37,737 nt of DNA from an uncultured Clostridia bacterium. Lineage in GTDB: Bacteria; Bacillota; Clostridia; TANB77; CAG-508. Below are positions 26,543-33,874 of this stretch, piece after piece. The translations under genes were made by a program, and so were the position numbers. The stretch spans positions 1 to 37,737 of the forward strand of contig CANQVM010000009.1 in assembly GCA_947627265.1 (NCBI GenBank). Direction: 5' to 3'. The notes under the pieces are model-generated. The model saw only the letters and a program-made list of their open reading frames with translations. It was not told where the DNA came from and searched no databases. Within the stretch, counting starts at the first letter, position 1. The number at the start of each line of letters is the position of its first letter.

Positions 26543-28015
26543 TTATTTAATCTCTTCTATTAAATCTTTTACAATAACTCTTTCATCAAAAGGATGCTTT
26601 ACTCCATTAATTTCTTGATATGGTTCATGACCTTTACCTGCTAAAACAATAATATCTCTTTTTGTTGCCATTTTTATTGCTTGCCTAATCGCTTCTATTC
26701 TGTCTACAACAACTGAATATTTTCCTTTTGTTTTTTTCATTCCTTCTTCAATTTGATTTACAATATCTTGAGGATTTTCAGTTCTTGGATTATCCGAAGT
26801 AATGAATGTATAATCAGCTATTCTTCCTGATATTTCTCCCATAATAGGTCTTTTACTGCTATCTCTATCTCCTCCACATCCAAATACACTAATTACTTTA
26901 CCTCTTGTGTAACTTTTTACAGCCTCTAGTATATTTTGCAAACTTTCTGGTGAATGCGCATAATCTATCATAATTGGAATTTCTAATTTATTATCTACTA
27001 ACTCTGATCTTCCTGGTACTCTAACTGATAATAATGATTCTTTAATCACTTCAGGCGAAATACCAAATTTTTGTACGACACAAATAGCTGCTAGTGAATT
27101 ATAAACACTAAATCTTCCTGGTATACATGTTTTTACTCTTTCATTTCTATCTGTTATTTTTACTTTAAAATCTACATATGAATTTGTAATTGTAATATCT
27201 TTTGCTAATACATTTGCATAATTATCAATGCCATATGTTGTAATATTACTTTCTGGGAATAATCTTGGTATTTTTGCTCCGTGTAAGTCATCTGTATTTA
27301 CAATTCCTGTTTTACACATTTCAAATAATTTTAATTTAGAATTAAAATAGTCTTCCATATCTGGATGCTCATTTGGGCTAATATGATCTTCTGAAAAATT
27401 AGTAAATACAACTATATCAAATTCACATCCTGCAACTCTATGTAATTTTAAACTTTGAGATGATACTTCCATTACAACTACTTCTACACCGTTTTTTTCC
27501 ATTTCTGAAAATAATTGTTGTAATTCTAAACTTTCTGGTGTTGTTCTATCACTATCTTTTACTTTTTTTTCATTAATGTATGTTGCAATTGTTCCTATTA
27601 ATCCAACTTTTTTACCTGCTTTTTCCAATATTTCTTTTATCATAAATGTTGTAGTAGTTTTTCCCTTTGTTCCTGTTACACCAATTAATTTAAATTTACT
27701 TGATGGATTTCCATAAAAATTGCTAGAAGTAATTGCTAAGGCTTCTCTTGTATTTTTTGCCATTATTACTGTAATTTCGCTTGGTATTTTAATTGATTTT
27801 AAATTGCAACCTTCTTCAATCATAATTGCAGATACACCTTGATTGATTGCATCTTCTATATAATTATGTCCATCAACTGAAAATCCTTTTATTGCAACAA
27901 ATAAGTATCCTTCTTTTACTTGTTTTGAGTTTTTTTCAATACCTTTTATATCAATTTCTAAATTACCTTTTACTTTTAATCCTTCTAGCCCTATTAACAT
28001 TCTTTTTAATTCCAT
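26543..28015 (-). CDS. murE: UDP-MurNAc-tripeptide synthetase MurE, meso-diaminopimelate type
   Basis: A 490-residue ATP-dependent Mur ligase. It has the N-terminal DSRQV-like segment (GIEKNSKQVKEGYLFVAIKG, with D-S replaced by K-N-S), the P-loop GVTGTKGKTTTTFMI, the carbamylated-Lys region VVMEVSSQSLKLHRV, DYAHSPESL, and the specificity motif DNPRTENP, which marks enzymes adding meso-diaminopimelate rather than lysine. GKGHEPYQ closes the C-terminal domain. I choose the ATG at 28015 (MELKRML) with AAAGGA nine bases upstream; a TTG 18 bases earlier has no site. It leads the murE-mraY-ftsW-murG run. Confidence 0.94.
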   Translation of the reverse strand: MELKRMLIGLEGLKVKGNLEIDIKGIEKNSKQVKEGYLFVAIKGFSVDGHNYIEDAINQGVSAIMIEEGCNLKSIKIPSEITVIMAKNTREALAITSSNFYGNPSSKFKLIGVTGTKGKTTTTFMIKEILEKAGKKVGLIGTIATYINEKKVKDSDRTTPESLELQQLFSEMEKNGVEVVVMEVSSQSLKLHRVAGCEFDIVVFTNFSEDHISPNEHPDMEDYFNSKLKLFEMCKTGIVNTDDLHGAKIPRLFPESNITTYGIDNYANVLAKDITITNSYVDFKVKITDRNERVKTCIPGRFSVYNSLAAICVVQKFGISPEVIKESLLSVRVPGRSELVDNKLEIPIMIDYAHSPESLQNILEAVKSYTRGKVISVFGCGGDRDSSKRPIMGEISGRIADYTFITSDNPRTENPQDIVNQIEEGMKKTKGKYSVVVDRIEAIRQAIKMATKRDIIVLAGKGHEPYQEINGVKHPFDERVIVKDLIEEIK

Positions 28016-28183
28016 CTTTATCAATCCTTTCAATTCTAATTGCTTTTATAAATTACAATATAGATTTTAAAGTATAATTATAATCATTAATATAAAATAA
28101 TCAACAATTTTTTTACATTATATAACTAAATTAATAATTTGTATAGAGTTTTTTAAGCTTTTTTTATAAGCATTGTTACTAAA

Positions 28184-28220
28184 TGTTACAATTTACAGTC
28201 TGTGATATAATTTGAAAATA
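28184..28220 (+). repeat. 37-bp intergenic promoter repeat, copy 2
   Basis: Exact copy of 1979-2015, with ATGTTA (28183-28188), 17-base spacer and TATAAT (28206-28211). It points right, away from murE and towards the pyrB terminator, with no gene in that direction. It is the main content of the 413-base gap 28016-28428, together with two inverted repeats and the pyrB terminator. Confidence 0.65.
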
Positions 28221-28235
28221 GATGTAAATTGTAAC
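28185..28235. repeat. 13-bp inverted repeat enclosing the promoter -10
   Basis: GTTACAATTTACA (28185-28197) and TGTAAATTGTAAC (28223-28235) are perfect complements on either side of the TATAAT. The arrangement could serve as an operator or as a transposable-cassette end. Copy 1 of the repeat lacks the right arm. Confidence 0.65.
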
Positions 28236-28240
28236 TACTA

Positions 28241-28310
28241 AATAATGATTCGATATTTGAATATTTATATAATTGTCAGTCAATAGCATATAATAACGAA
28301 AATCATTATT
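28241..28310 (+). other. Possible small RNA hairpin downstream of promoter copy 2
   Basis: AATAATGATT (28241-28250) and AATCATTATT (28301-28310) are perfect complements 50 bases apart, within the first 100 bases expected from the promoter. No open frame is present. A transcript could end at the bidirectional terminator at 28382-28422. Confidence 0.25.
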
Positions 28311-28381
28311 CAGTAAAAATTTATTTTTAGTATTTCATTAATATATTTTATTAGAAAATAAATATTATATTCTTTTTTAAT

Positions 28382-28422
28382 AATAAAATGCAGTAATACT
28401 TTTTTAATTACTGCATTTTATT
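28382..28422 (-). terminator. Terminator of pyrB, likely bidirectional
   Basis: Perfect 16-bp stem AATAAAATGCAGTAAT / ATTACTGCATTTTATT with a 9-base loop, seven bases past the pyrB stop. The arms carry A and T tracts at the ends, so it could stop transcripts from both sides. Confidence 0.85.
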
Positions 28423-28428
28423 ATTTAG

Positions 28429-29523
28429 TTATTTTTTTAATATTGTTTCGCAATATTTACAACGATAAATTTGTTTTTCTTTATCTGTAAGAATAAAAAT
28501 TGGCTCTAAATCATCATTTTCTGATGTTATACATCTTGGATTTTGACATTTTATAGAATCAAATATTTTTTCTTCTTTTTCTCTTTTTAATTCATCAATA
28601 TTATTATCATTTTGTTCATTTAGTAATTTCATTATTAAAGCCATTCTTATATATTTTCCATATTCTACTTGTTTAAAATAACAAGCTCTCTTATCATCAT
28701 CTACTTGCTTTGATATTTCATTTACTCTTGGCAGTGGATGCATTATGCATAAATCTTCTTTTGCTTTTTTTAGTTTATTTTTAGTCAAAATATAACAATC
28801 TTTTAATTTTAAATATTCTTTTTCATCATTAAATCTTTCCCTTTGTACTCTTGTCATATATAGTATATCTAAATCTTGCATATATTCTTCTAAATCAGTA
28901 GTTTCACACCAGATAATATTATTTTTTTCTAACACTTCTTTTTTTATATATTCTGGAACTTTTAACTCTTCTGGTGAAATCAAAACAAATTTAATGTTTT
29001 TATACTTTGTCATTGCTGTAATTAAAGAATGTACTGTTCTACCAAATTTCAAATCTCCACATAATCCTATTGTTAAATTATCTAATCTATTTTTTTCACA
29101 CTTTATAGTTAACAAATCAGTTAAAGTTTGAGTTGGATGGTTATGTCCTCCATCTCCAGCATTAATAATTGGAACTGTTGATTTAATAGAAGCAACTAGT
29201 GGTGCTCCTTCCTTTGGATGCCTCATTGCAATAATATCTGCATAACATCCTACTGTTCTTATTGTATCTGATACACTTTCTCCTTTTGATGTAGAACTAG
29301 AAGATGCAGAAGAAAATCCTAAAACATTTCCACCTAGTTCCATCATTGCTGCTTCAAAGCTAAGTCTTGTTCTTGTGCTTGGTTCAAAAAATAAAGTAGC
29401 TAATTTTTTACCATTACATTTCTTTGAATATTTCTTTTTATTTTTAATAATATCTTGTGCAACTTTTATTAGTTCTTCAATTTCTTGAATAGATAAATCT
29501 TTAATATCAATTAAATTTTTCAT
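28429..29523 (-). CDS. pyrB: Aspartate carbamoyltransferase with fused PyrI-like zinc domain
   Basis: Pyrimidine synthesis enzyme joining carbamoyl phosphate and aspartate. The catalytic part (about 1-310) has [71 protein letters not shown] and HPLPRVNEI. After an acidic linker, residues about 325-364 carry a Cys4 zinc site (CQNPRC and CKYC) like the C-terminal zinc domain of the regulatory chain PyrI, though the allosteric nucleotide-binding domain is missing. Fused catalytic/zinc forms are known in some anaerobes. It stands between murE and the PBP gene on the same strand, separated by terminators. Confidence 0.92.
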   Translation of the reverse strand: MKNLIDIKDLSIQEIEELIKVAQDIIKNKKKYSKKCNGKKLATLFFEPSTRTRLSFEAAMMELGGNVLGFSSASSSSTSKGESVSDTIRTVGCYADIIAMRHPKEGAPLVASIKSTVPIINAGDGGHNHPTQTLTDLLTIKCEKNRLDNLTIGLCGDLKFGRTVHSLITAMTKYKNIKFVLISPEELKVPEYIKKEVLEKNNIIWCETTDLEEYMQDLDILYMTRVQRERFNDEKEYLKLKDCYILTKNKLKKAKEDLCIMHPLPRVNEISKQVDDDKRACYFKQVEYGKYIRMALIMKLLNEQNDNNIDELKREKEEKIFDSIKCQNPRCITSENDDLEPIFILTDKEKQIYRCKYCETILKK

Positions 29524-29736
29524 TTTTTCTCCTTCACTAAATTTTAAAATATTATTTTACTATATTATTTTTATCAAATATTGTTGTTTTTTGTCAATAT
29601 CTAAATTTTATTTTATAAAATTTACGACAAACAAAAAAAATAACTAAAATTATTAAAATATTAAGGCTTCCCGATTTATTATTTTTAACCATTTAATATA
29701 TCATAGAATATAATATAAAAAGTGAGGTGTATAAAT

Positions 29737-30195
29737 GTGCTATCAAATTTTTTATACAATGCTAAAGCAATTATAGAAGGCGGAAAAAAATATCCAAAAA
29801 TAAATGGAATCGTTACTTTTAGAGAAACAAAAAAAGGTATATTAGTTACTGCTAAAATTAATAATTTACCAATTTCTAAAGACAAATGTAAAGACAGGTT
29901 TTTTGGTTTCCATATTCACGAAGGAATTTCTTGCTCAGGAAATGTGGAAGATGAATTTGCAAATGCAAAAACACACTTAAACCCTACTAATTGTCCTCAT
30001 CCGTTTCATATAGGAGATTTACCTCCACTTATTGAAAATGATGGTTATAGCTATATGAGCGTTTTAATAAATAAATTTAAAATAAAAGATATTTTAGGAA
30101 AAGTTATTATTATTCATGATATGCCAGATGATTTTACTAGTCAACCAAGTGGTAATTCTGGAACAAAAATTGCTTGTGGTAAAATAGAAAATTGA
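29737..30195 (+). CDS. Cu/Zn superoxide dismutase-like protein, cytoplasmic
   Basis: A 152-residue SodC-family protein. Copper/zinc ligand motifs are visible: FGFHIHE, KTHLNP, HPFHIGDLPPL, VIIHDMPDDF, and the closing SGNSGTKIACGKI. The disulfide pair (Cys in GISCSG and in IACG) is kept. No signal peptide is seen, unlike most bacterial SodC proteins; in anaerobes such short forms may protect against oxygen or have lost activity. GTG 29737 is chosen because GTGAGGTG lies seven bases upstream; a GTG 15 bases earlier would sit on that site. It is the only plus-strand gene between pyrB and the PBP gene. Confidence 0.85.
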   Translation: MLSNFLYNAKAIIEGGKKYPKINGIVTFRETKKGILVTAKINNLPISKDKCKDRFFGFHIHEGISCSGNVEDEFANAKTHLNPTNCPHPFHIGDLPPLIENDGYSYMSVLINKFKIKDILGKVIIIHDMPDDFTSQPSGNSGTKIACGKIEN

Positions 30196-30235
30196 GAAAT
30201 AACGTTATACTAGTGGGAGTAATTTTAAATATAAA

Positions 30236-30273
30236 GAGAAAGTACATTTAAATTAATTATTTGCACTTTCTCT
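30236..30273. terminator. Bidirectional terminator between SOD-like and PBP genes
   Basis: Arms AGAGAAAGT and ACTTTCTCT pair perfectly around a 21-base AT loop; the two genes converge here. T-rich sequence follows on both strands. Confidence 0.65.
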
Positions 30274-30316
30274 TATATTTTCATTTAAATTGTATTTTTA
30301 TTCTTCTTATCATTTT

Positions 30317-30615
30317 CTAATATGTTATATCAATTTTACTTCCTTTATTTACTATAATTCCTGCATTTGGAACTTGATTTGTTATTATTATATTTTCTTT
30401 ATCTAACTCTTCTGTTTCATTTTCTAATATTAATTTTAATCCTTTTTCTTTCATAATCTTTTCTGCCTCCTCTAAAGTTTTTCCTATTATGTCTGGAGTT
30501 TGAACTTTCTCAATTTCTTCTACTTCTTCTTTATTGCCTTGATTAACCTCTAAATATGGTAAAATTTCACTAAATATTTGCCCACCAACTGGTGCTGCAA
30601 CACCACCTCCTTGGT
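30317..30615 (-). pseudogene. C-terminal part of the interrupted PBP gene (PASTA domain)
   Basis: Reads HQGGGVAAPVGGQIFSEILP, then LEV, an acidic linker, and one PASTA domain with TPDIIGKTLEEAEKIMKEKG and NQVPNAGIIVNKGSKIDI. This is the exact continuation of the PBP fragment at 37111-37734 once the element is removed. An ATG supplied by the element (30619) fuses a Met-Asn to it, but without ribosome site; I regard that start as accidental. One PASTA domain and position upstream of murE suggest SpoVD/PBP2-type, the partner of FtsW. It is functional only after excision. Confidence 0.88.
30604..30615. other. Attachment core, left end of the element
   Basis: CACCTCCTTGGT here is repeated directly at 37152-37163. 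To its left is PBP sequence, to its right element sequence beginning TC and the arm ATTTTAACAACAC (30618-30630). Confidence 0.85.
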
Positions 30616-30806
30616 TCATTTTAACAACACAATTTTTTTAAAGATTAAACCTATTGTTTGTTTTATAATTTATGTAATTATTTTTTTATTTAAACATTTT
30701 TAAAAAAAATGTATAAAAAAATCGAAAAATGTACACAATAATTAATAAATCAAATATCTTAAATTTTTATGCACAATATTAAAAAATAAAGAAAGGAATT
30801 AAAATT

Positions 30807-31712
30807 ATGAAAACTATTCAAAAAACAATTTTATTTTTATTACTATTATTATTAGCTTTAATCTTAAATCCAACCTCATCTAATGCTGCAACGCAAGTAA
30901 GTGATGAAGAAACTCTACTTCAGGCCCTTGAAGGAGAAGAAACGTCTATTGAATTAACAGAAAATATAGAATTAACTAAACCACTTCAAATAAGCGCAAA
31001 AACTATAACAATTAACGGTAATGGCCATACAATATCACCAAAAACTGATAACTGGAGTCCTGCCGGAAACAATAGCAGTCTAATCACTGCAGGTGCAGAT
31101 GCAAAGCTTACTTTAAGCAATATTCAATTAACCAACTCTTTTAAATATGGTGTACAATCTTATAATGGTGGTTACGTAATTTTAGATGGTGTTACAATTA
31201 GTAATTGTAAATTTGGTGGTGTATTAGTTAATGCAGGTACAGTCGAAATTAAAAATCTAACTCTAAATAAAAATGGTAGCGATTCTAACAATGGAATTGA
31301 AATTGCTAAAGGTCTTAGCGTAAATACAGGAGATAATGAACCAACATTAATAATGAATGGTACTTTATCATCAACAGAAACTAAAAATGTAATATATATT
31401 GCAATAAATGATAAATTAAGCAGTTTTCAAGTAAAAAATACAGAAACAACACTAAATAAAATTTTAGCAAGTGGAAATAAGATAGTTGTAACAGATCAAA
31501 ATAACAATGTTATATTTGAAAGTAATGAAGTTGAAGATATTTCAATCGAAGGTGAATCTTATTCACCAAATGATCCAGTTAATGTAACATTACCTGAAAA
31601 AGATATAACTCCTAAAACTGGTATAAAAAATAATGTTGGATTGGCTATATTTTTTATAGTTTCTTCATCTATAGGAATAATAGTATTAAACAAAAAAATT
31701 TTAAGTAAATAA
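30807..31712 (+). CDS. Beta-helix surface protein with PKTG sorting signal
   Basis: A 301-residue exported protein. Signal peptide about 1-28 (hydrophobic Leu run, cut near SNA-A). Residues about 50-190 show repeating strands typical of a right-handed parallel beta-helix (TITINGNGHTISP, LTLSNIQLTNSFKYG, YVILDGVTISNCKFGGVL, TVEIKNLTLNKNG). The C-terminus is a sorting signal: TPKTG near residue 269, about 18 hydrophobic residues and a KKILSK tail. PxTG-type motifs fit class B sortases, and one is encoded next, so the two genes form a substrate-enzyme pair. Carried by the mobile element. ATG after AAAGGAATTAAAATT. Confidence 0.85.
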   Translation: MKTIQKTILFLLLLLLALILNPTSSNAATQVSDEETLLQALEGEETSIELTENIELTKPLQISAKTITINGNGHTISPKTDNWSPAGNNSSLITAGADAKLTLSNIQLTNSFKYGVQSYNGGYVILDGVTISNCKFGGVLVNAGTVEIKNLTLNKNGSDSNNGIEIAKGLSVNTGDNEPTLIMNGTLSSTETKNVIYIAINDKLSSFQVKNTETTLNKILASGNKIVVTDQNNNVIFESNEVEDISIEGESYSPNDPVNVTLPEKDITPKTGIKNNVGLAIFFIVSSSIGIIVLNKKILSK

Positions 31713-31740
31713 AAATTTTATAATAATATAGTTTAAGATT

Positions 31741-31784
31741 AGATGGTTGTCTACATTTTAGTATATATAATGTAGATGCCATCT
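31741..31784 (+). terminator. Hairpin between surface protein and sortase genes
   Basis: AGATGG...CTACATT pairs with AATGTAG..CCATCT with a small asymmetric bulge. It lies between the two plus-strand genes, just before the sortase ribosome site; a partial terminator or RNA-processing hairpin lowering sortase level relative to substrate is plausible. Confidence 0.55.
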
Positions 31785-31813
31785 ATATATTTACAGGAGG
31801 AATGAGATTAAAT

Positions 31814-32599
31814 ATGAATAAATCTAAATACAAAATAATCTACATATTATTAATTATATTGATTATTGTTTCAGTATTATATATAGCTAAATATTATTAT
31901 GATATGTTAAATTCAAAAAAAGATAGTAATTCTATAAATGAAGTTCAAGTGCATGAAAATGAGGAAATATCTACTCAAAATCAAGAGATTCCCAATATTA
32001 ACCTCACTAATAAAACTGAAAGAATGCTAAAACTAGAAGAATTGCAAAAAGAAAATTCGGATATAATAGGCTGGCTTGAAATAGAAAACACAAGTATAAA
32101 TTATCCTGTTTTACAAGGTTCTGATAACGATTTTTATTTAAGACATAATTATAAAAAAGAATATTCTATAAATGGATCTATCTTTTTAGATAAAGACTAT
32201 TCATGGTCTCCTCCTGGTAGCAATTTATTAATTTATGGACATAATAATAAGAATCATACTATGTTTCAAGAACTACTAAAATACACTGATATATCATTTT
32301 ACGAAGAGCACCCTATTATAAAATTCACTACAAATAATGAAGATGCAAATTTTGAAATAATAGCTGTATTTAAATCTAAAGTATATTATAAATCAGAAAA
32401 AAATGTTTTTAAATATTATTATTTTATAAATGGCAAAACAGAAGATGAGTATAATCAATTTGTACAAAATGTAAAAAATGCTTCCCTTTATGATACAGGT
32501 AAAACTGCAAAATATGGTGAACAACTAATTACTCTATCTACATGTTCATATCACACTACTGATGGTAGATTTGTTGTAGTGGCAAAAAAACAAGCCTAA
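31814..32599 (+). CDS. srtB: Class B sortase
   Basis: A 261-residue membrane-anchored transpeptidase. It has one N-terminal helix (about 6-27), then the SrtB-type body: IIGWLEIENTSINYPVLQGS, YLRHNYKKEYSINGSIFLD, catalytic His143 in LLIYGHNN, Cys244 in TLSTCSY and Arg252 in DGRFVV. The TLSTC motif and the long Tyr-rich insertion before it mark class B. Class B enzymes in clostridia attach PPxTG/SPxTG-type proteins. The ATG at 31814 is preferred; the ATG at 31802 sits against AGGAGG with too little room. Pairs with the PKTG protein upstream. Confidence 0.9.
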   Translation: MNKSKYKIIYILLIILIIVSVLYIAKYYYDMLNSKKDSNSINEVQVHENEEISTQNQEIPNINLTNKTERMLKLEELQKENSDIIGWLEIENTSINYPVLQGSDNDFYLRHNYKKEYSINGSIFLDKDYSWSPPGSNLLIYGHNNKNHTMFQELLKYTDISFYEEHPIIKFTTNNEDANFEIIAVFKSKVYYKSEKNVFKYYYFINGKTEDEYNQFVQNVKNASLYDTGKTAKYGEQLITLSTCSYHTTDGRFVVVAKKQA

Positions 32600-32614
32600 A
32601 ATTTCAATATACAA

Positions 32615-32664
32615 CTAAAAGAAGCGTATAAAGGTAAATTTTACCTTTATATGCTTTTCTTTTA
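32615..32664. terminator. Long bidirectional terminator inside the element
   Basis: CTAAAAGAAGCGTATAAAGG pairs with CCTTTATATGCTTTTCTTTTAG with two mismatches. The sortase gene (plus) and the muralytic gene (minus) converge on it. Confidence 0.8.
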
Positions 32665-32682
32665 GCGCAATTTGTTAGATTT

Positions 32683-33750
32683 TTAGTCTTCATACAAGGC
32701 CGAGGCATACATTTGCATAATGGATAATACGAGCGTTGACCACTCGTAATCTCCAGTATTGCCTTCCGCATTTGGAGGACAATAGGTATCATTTACATCA
32801 TAAATGTTACCTCCATCCTTTAAATTGTTGTATTGGCAAATAATAGCCTCCTTTAGGCCTTCTTGCATCGAGTCGAATCTCATGGCACTTCCATCACTAT
32901 TTAGCATTCCTCCATAATTATGGTAGTTTACCGCTAAATATGATGAAAAATAGCCTGATTCGAGACTCATTACTGAAAGAGCAAATAGCTCATTAACCTC
33001 ATATTGACTTACAGTATCAGCCATCACACATGATAGCTTATCTATAAGCTCCTGATTGTCTACCAATCCACTCTTTTCGAGTAGATATCTCATTTCTTCT
33101 TTGGTTAACCCCAAGCTATTTGACATATCCATTTCATCGGATATGTATGAAGGAAGTTTTTTCCTTAAGCTTTCTTCCACTGAAGAATCAGAATCTACTT
33201 TCTCTTGAGATTCACACTCCTCTGAAGAATCAGATTCTACTTTCTTTTGAGATTCAGACTCCTCTGAAGAATCACAATCTACTTCCTCTTGAGATTCACA
33301 CTCCTCTGAAGAATTAGAATCTACTTTCTCTTGAGATTCAGACTCATCTGAAGAATCAGATTCTACTTCCTTTTGAGATTCAGACTCCTCTGAAGAATCA
33401 GAATCTACTTTCTCTTGAGATTCACACTCCTCTGAAGAATCAGATTCTACTTTCTTTTGAGATTCAAACTCCTCTGAAGAATCAGAATCTACTTTTTCTT
33501 GAGGTTCAGACTTTGGTTTATCCATCGGCTTTACTGTCTTTTTCAGATCTGTCTTCACCTCTTTTACGACTTCATTAATCGTTGGTCTCTGCTGCATAAA
33601 AATACAAGGCTGCATAAAATACCAGCCTATGCAACAAATGATAATAACCACCATAAAAGTTACGGTTTGTTTTATTTCCTCCTTTATCGTTGTTTTCTTG
33701 TTTGTCTCACCAAACCTCATATAAGTCCGGTATTTTTTTTGGTTGTTCAT
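32683..33750 (-). CDS. Membrane-anchored muramidase/glucosaminidase-like enzyme with Ser/Glu repeats
   Basis: A 355-residue protein: short cytoplasmic tail, membrane helix (about 30-47), spacer, eight 14-residue Ser/Asp/Glu-rich repeats (85-194) and a glucosaminidase-like catalytic domain (about 215-355) with likely catalytic Glu264 in SVMSLESGYFSS, YHNYGGM, and SIMQMYA at the end. Such enzymes cut peptidoglycan and are common in conjugative elements. Codons are less AT-biased than in the rest of the window, suggesting recent transfer. Codon 8 is CGG followed by A, the sole in-frame CGG of a credible gene that must be read as a normal codon for full length; if recoded, translation would stop at a TGA overlapping ATG of codon 11. 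Good AAGGAG site before the first ATG. Confidence 0.75.
   Translation of the reverse strand: MNNQKKYRTYMRFGETNKKTTIKEEIKQTVTFMVVIIICCIGWYFMQPCIFMQQRPTINEVVKEVKTDLKKTVKPMDKPKSEPQEKVDSDSSEEFESQKKVESDSSEECESQEKVDSDSSEESESQKEVESDSSDESESQEKVDSNSSEECESQEEVDCDSSEESESQKKVESDSSEECESQEKVDSDSSVEESLRKKLPSYISDEMDMSNSLGLTKEEMRYLLEKSGLVDNQELIDKLSCVMADTVSQYEVNELFALSVMSLESGYFSSYLAVNYHNYGGMLNSDGSAMRFDSMQEGLKEAIICQYNNLKDGGNIYDVNDTYCPPNAEGNTGDYEWSTLVLSIMQMYASALYED
33169..33498 (-). repeat. 42-bp tandem repeats, about 7.9 copies
   Basis: Codes for near-identical 14-residue units of the pattern [EK]KV[DE]SDSSEE[SCF]ESQ. Units alternate between two variants (EKVDSDS and KKVESDS) in a roughly 84-base higher-order period. 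Copies have few synonymous differences, pointing to recent expansion; the spacer length could vary between strains. Confidence 0.9.
33726..33729 (-). other. In-frame CGGA in the muralytic cargo gene (exception)
   Basis: Zero-frame AAA TAC CGG ACT TAT ATG AGG. A +1 shift would give TAC GGA CTT ATA TGA, whose stop overlaps the next ATG (ATGA). The protein begun at that ATG keeps the membrane helix and the catalytic domain. Confidence 0.6.
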
Positions 33751-33874
33751 TTTTTTGCTCCTTTATTTTTACTAACAAATCGCTCAACTTCAACAATTTG
33801 TTGTAATTAAATTATACCACATTTCTTTAAAAATAGCAAATTAAAGCGTTTTCAGAAATTTACTAACAAATTTT

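Noticed and set aside
29685..29885. Minus-strand 66-residue membrane-like frame opposite the SOD-like gene
   Set aside because: It is antisense to a clear gene with motifs, has no ribosome site and no recognisable domain.
30317..30619. A separate small PASTA protein starting at the ATG at 30619
   Set aside because: The ATG comes from element DNA, has no ribosome site, and the rest is the direct continuation of the PBP gene.
33169..33498. CRISPR array
   Set aside because: The 42-bp units are contiguous with no unique spacers and are in frame with a protein.
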